Assembly: GCA_002506275.1 (NCBI GenBank)
Contig: DAXG01000029.1
Location: forward strand, 41,324-105,323
DNA from: Euryarchaeota archaeon UBA259
GTDB lineage: Archaea > Thermoplasmatota > Poseidoniia > Poseidoniales > Poseidoniaceae
Direction: 5' to 3'
DNA: 64,000 nt
In this document: positions 61,514 through 64,000 of the stretch, one piece after another
Numbering within the stretch: the first letter of the stretch is position 1
Layout: every line of letters begins with the position of its first letter
The notes under the pieces: generated by a model
Told to the model about the DNA's origin: nothing
The model's database searches: none
What the model saw: the letters and a program-made list of their open reading frames with translations, nothing else
Translations under genes and position numbers: made by a program

Positions 61514-62407
61514 TTGGGGGAATCACTCATTAGCGGCGAACGTAGGAAAAAAGATGAGCCATTCAATCCTTTTGCGCGTGATGCAAGCGCCCAAAGAAAC
61601 AAGAGAATGAGTGAACGTTCTCAGACCCAACGCCGCAATGCTCCAGCAGCAAGACCTACTCCCCAGCCGCAACAACAGAAGCAAAATGCGCATGATGATT
61701 TGGCAAAGCGACGTGAACAAGCTCTGAAAAGACTTGGCACTCAAGAAAACCAAAAGAAGAAATCTTCGCCAGTTTCATCCAAAGAGTCACCAACACCAAC
61801 ATTCACAAACTCTGTAGAAAAGCAGGCCGCAGCACCTGTGAAAGTTTCGAAAGAAGATCGACTTGCTGAATTAAGAAGAAAATCACAAGCTTCGCGAGAA
61901 AATGCGAAAGCTCAACGAGTCGATTCTCAAGGCGTCAAACCTGAACTCCAGTTGGCAGATGCTCCTTCAACCGTCGAGTTTGTTTCTGCAGAACCCGTTC
62001 CTTCCGCCGTAGATACTGCAACGAGTGCTCCGTCTATGACTTCAACCAGTTCCCGTAACGATGTTTTCAAAAAAGTTCAAACTGCTGTTGCTAAGCCTTC
62101 AACAGACCGACGCCGAAAGCGTAGGCGCGGTGACAAGAAGGGCGGCGGGCGACAAAAGCAGGAAAAGAAACTCAACCGCCAAAAATACCTCGAATACAAA
62201 TACGCTGCAAAAGACGTCCTCGACTCGGATCTTGTTTCGGAGGAACATCGTTCCAATGTTCTCGGGCAAATATGGGCCAAAGGGGAGCGAATCGGTATTG
62301 CCGATTCTTTAGAATTCATTGAATTGAAAGTCGAAGAAGAAATTCTTCCACGCGAAGTCGCAGATAAACTAAGAGATTTAGTTTCTCGAATGACAACAAG
62401 AAGGTGA
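61514..62407 (+). CDS. Basic low-complexity protein with a conserved-looking C-terminal domain
   Basis: A protein of up to 297 residues. The N-terminal two thirds are disordered and basic (Gln/Lys/Arg/Pro-rich), including a strongly basic patch DRRRKRRRGDKKGGGRQKQE. The last about 75 residues form helices (EYKYAAKDVLDSDLVSEEHR and LEFIELKVEEEILPREVADK). It looks like a nucleic-acid- or ribosome-binding protein; family not recognised. The start is uncertain: TTG 61514 (TATA-like TTTTTAAGG about 25 nt upstream) or ATG 61607. It lies 4 nt before the FKBP gene. Confidence 0.6.
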   Translation: MGESLISGERRKKDEPFNPFARDASAQRNKRMSERSQTQRRNAPAARPTPQPQQQKQNAHDDLAKRREQALKRLGTQENQKKKSSPVSSKESPTPTFTNSVEKQAAAPVKVSKEDRLAELRRKSQASRENAKAQRVDSQGVKPELQLADAPSTVEFVSAEPVPSAVDTATSAPSMTSTSSRNDVFKKVQTAVAKPSTDRRRKRRRGDKKGGGRQKQEKKLNRQKYLEYKYAAKDVLDSDLVSEEHRSNVLGQIWAKGERIGIADSLEFIELKVEEEILPREVADKLRDLVSRMTTRR

Positions 62408-62411
62408 TACT

Positions 62412-62915
62412 ATGGCAGATTTAACAGTAACTGGAGACATAATAGCGAGCGTACATTACAAAGGAACACTGCCTGAAAACGGTGATGTTTTTGACAGCAG
62501 TGAAGGTCGAGAACCCTTGACATTTCTGGTTGGACACAAGCAAATGATTCCTGGCTTTGAAGAAGAAATCATGGGTGCTAAGGTTGGAGAAACGCGTGAA
62601 TTCACGCTTTCCGCAGAACGCGCATACGGGGAACGCGACGATACTGCAGTTCTTGAAATTCCTAGAGCCCAATTTGCTCAACTTGAGGAAGAGGCATCTC
62701 TCGAAGTTGGAATGCAACTTGTAGCCCAAATGCCGCATGGCCCTTCTCCGTTCACGATCACAGCACTCACAGAAGAAGCTGTGACCGCTGATTTCAACCA
62801 TACTTTGGCAGGCCAAGCACTTACATTTTCGGTGGAAATCGTAGAACTCCGTGAAGCATCCGATGATGAAATCAGTCATGGGCATGCACACGGGCCAGAT
62901 GGCCACCACCATTGA
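62412..62915 (+). CDS. FKBP-type peptidyl-prolyl isomerase (SlyD-like)
   Basis: A 167-residue protein of the SlyD/archaeal long FKBP type. The FKBP core has [17 protein letters not shown] and [18 protein letters not shown], an inserted chaperone flap covers about residues 75-130 and the final strand is [12 protein letters not shown]. The C-terminal tail is His-rich ([12 protein letters not shown]) and could bind Ni2+ or other metal, as in SlyD. It speeds proline isomerisation and may act as a chaperone. AGGTGAT precedes the ATG. It follows the basic protein by 4 nt. Confidence 0.94.
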   Translation: MADLTVTGDIIASVHYKGTLPENGDVFDSSEGREPLTFLVGHKQMIPGFEEEIMGAKVGETREFTLSAERAYGERDDTAVLEIPRAQFAQLEEEASLEVGMQLVAQMPHGPSPFTITALTEEAVTADFNHTLAGQALTFSVEIVELREASDDEISHGHAHGPDGHHH

Positions 62916-62953
62916 GTGGGAGTGTTGATGAAGCCCCTCTTCATGGAGGGTAC

Positions 62954-64000
62954 ATGGTCGGTCAGCGCAGAGAAGACTGGAAGACACTCAGCGGTCTGGA
63001 TTTAGATTTACAGAGCACTTCTGAAACGCTTTCCAAGTTAACCGTCAATGCGGCTGAACTCGGTGATGCGGGTTCGCCGCCTTACACTCGCGGCATACAC
63101 CCCACAATGTACCGCTCCCGCCTTTGGACAATGCGGCAGTATGCCGGATTCTCCAGTGCCAAAGCCACAAATGAGAGATTCAAACTTCTTCTAGAGCGAG
63201 GCCAAAAGGGGTTGTCGGTAGCCTTTGACCTACCAACACAACTCGGTCTTGACGCAGACGATGAAATGTCATTGGGCGAAGTCGGTAAAGTCGGCGTCTC
63301 CATATCGTCACTCGCTGACATGCGTGAATTGATGGATGGCATTCCTCTTGACAAAGTCAGTACTTCCATGACCATAAATGCACCAGCCATGGTACTCTTG
63401 GCGATGTATATCGCTGTTGGCGAGGAACAAGGCGTCGCCCCAAACCAAGTTCTCGGGACGATTCAAAATGACATCCTCAAGGAATATATTGCCCGTGGAA
63501 CCTATGTGTTCCCCCCTGCTCAAAGCATGCGCCTCATCACAGATATTTTCGAATACTGTTCAGTGAATGTACCGCGTTGGAACACCATTTCCATTTCTGG
63601 CTATCACATACGCGAAGCTGGTTCTACTGCTGTCCAAGAGGTGGCTTTTACACTTGCAAACGCACTTGCATACGTAGAGGCTGCTCTTGAAAAGAATCTC
63701 GACGTCGATAGTTTTGCCCCCCGTCTTTCGTTCTTTTTCAATTGCCACAACGACTTCTTTGAAGAAGCCGCCAAGTTTCGTGCTGCACGTCAGTTGTGGT
63801 ATGAATTAATGTCACAACGCTATTCGCCAAAGAATCCGAAATCAGCAATGTTGAGATTCCACACCCAAGTGGCGGGAGTCAGCCTCACAGCACAACAACC
63901 GCTCAACAACATTGCAAGAGTCACCATACAAGCGTTAGCAGCAGTATGCGGTGGGACACAAAGCCTTCATACAAATTCATACGATGAAGCACTTGGATTG
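62954..64000 (+). CDS. mcmA: Methylmalonyl-CoA mutase, large subunit N-terminal part (partial)
   Basis: The first 349 residues of the catalytic TIM-barrel subunit, cut by the window end. [20 protein letters not shown] near residue 42, [67 protein letters not shown] and [20 protein letters not shown] are signatures of this family. It isomerises (R)-methylmalonyl-CoA to succinyl-CoA with adenosylcobalamin, used in propionate, odd-chain and branched amino-acid catabolism. Archaea usually encode the B12-binding subunit separately. GGAGGGT lies 3 nt before the ATG. Which mutase paralogue (for example isobutyryl-CoA) cannot be settled without the rest. Confidence 0.93.
   Translation, partial: MVGQRREDWKTLSGLDLDLQSTSETLSKLTVNAAELGDAGSPPYTRGIHPTMYRSRLWTMRQYAGFSSAKATNERFKLLLERGQKGLSVAFDLPTQLGLDADDEMSLGEVGKVGVSISSLADMRELMDGIPLDKVSTSMTINAPAMVLLAMYIAVGEEQGVAPNQVLGTIQNDILKEYIARGTYVFPPAQSMRLITDIFEYCSVNVPRWNTISISGYHIREAGSTAVQEVAFTLANALAYVEAALEKNLDVDSFAPRLSFFFNCHNDFFEEAAKFRAARQLWYELMSQRYSPKNPKSAMLRFHTQVAGVSLTAQQPLNNIARVTIQALAAVCGGTQSLHTNSYDEALGL

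Noticed and set aside
1-64000. Mobile elements, integrases, toxin-antitoxin pairs, defence islands, riboswitches
   Set aside because: No transposase, integrase, restriction or Cas motifs, inverted-repeat-flanked genes or recognisable riboswitch folds were seen on either strand.

Overview
The window is a compact archaeal chromosome segment that looks like a marine Thermoplasmatota, most likely a Marine Group II euryarchaeon (Candidatus Poseidoniales). The archaeal assignment is direct: KEOPS subunits Pcc1 and Kae1, prefoldin beta, aEF-2 with a diphthamide histidine, PAN ATPase with an HbYX tail, PriS primase, MBF1, Tsr3, KptA, isopentenyl phosphate kinase and a tRNA flanked by an archaeal TATA box. 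The Poseidoniales assignment is inference from the mix of aerobic heterotrophic metabolism, the zinc-ribbon and EF-hand proteins and the gene order. No 16S gene is present to prove it. No mobile element, integrase, CRISPR array or rRNA was seen.

Layout. 0-5.5 kb: pcc1, prefoldin beta, a DHH phosphoesterase and a helical-repeat protein run rightward; a NUDIX hydrolase, a TPR protein and a UbiD-family decarboxylase run leftward. 5.6-9.6 kb: a shortened str operon (S12, S7, EF-2) followed by a MOSC protein. 9.5-15.5 kb: isoprenoid genes, namely a fused IDI/GGPP synthase and isopentenyl phosphate kinase (left), plus KptA and a thiolase with a DUF35 partner. 15.5-20.9 kb: a double zinc-ribbon protein, a MreB/MamK-like actin, an unknown protein, ProS and two small membrane proteins. 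20.9-28.9 kb: transaldolase, a MazG-like protein, split transketolase, an OPT transporter and a PMCA-like P-type ATPase. 29-34.7 kb: futalosine menaquinone genes mqnE-mqnA, then mqnD, interrupted by an opposing WD40 membrane protein, and a half-length deoxyhypusine-hydroxylase-like HEAT protein. 34.8-42.7 kb: PriS, two low-complexity proteins, an alpha/beta hydrolase, a CorC/CNNM protein and MetRS. 42.7-60.4 kb: a dispersed but complete-looking histidine utilisation set (split FTCD, HutU-HutH, HutI) interleaved with PAN, MBF1, Tsr3, FdhD, a YdeP-type molybdoprotein, an MFS transporter, a DUF835 protein, an EF-hand membrane protein and tRNA-Val(GAC). 60.4-64 kb: Kae1, a basic unknown protein, a SlyD-like FKBP and the start of methylmalonyl-CoA mutase.

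How the genes work together. The isoprenoid genes point to the archaeal mevalonate route through isopentenyl phosphate. The product goes by isomerase and prenyltransferase in one polypeptide to geranylgeranyl-PP for lipids and possibly for menaquinone, whose naphthoquinone ring would come from the futalosine pathway. HutH, HutU, HutI and formiminotransferase/cyclodeaminase would convert histidine to glutamate plus a one-carbon unit on tetrahydrofolate. OPT and MFS transporters and methylmalonyl-CoA mutase fit growth on peptides, amino acids and odd-chain or branched substrates.

Translation signals are distinctive: many genes are preceded by GGTGA(T) 3-7 nt before the start codon. This motif was used to choose starts. 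Genes are very tightly packed, with ATGA overlaps and convergent pairs that share stop codons. The most interesting candidate is the DOHH-like protein at 34.2 kb.
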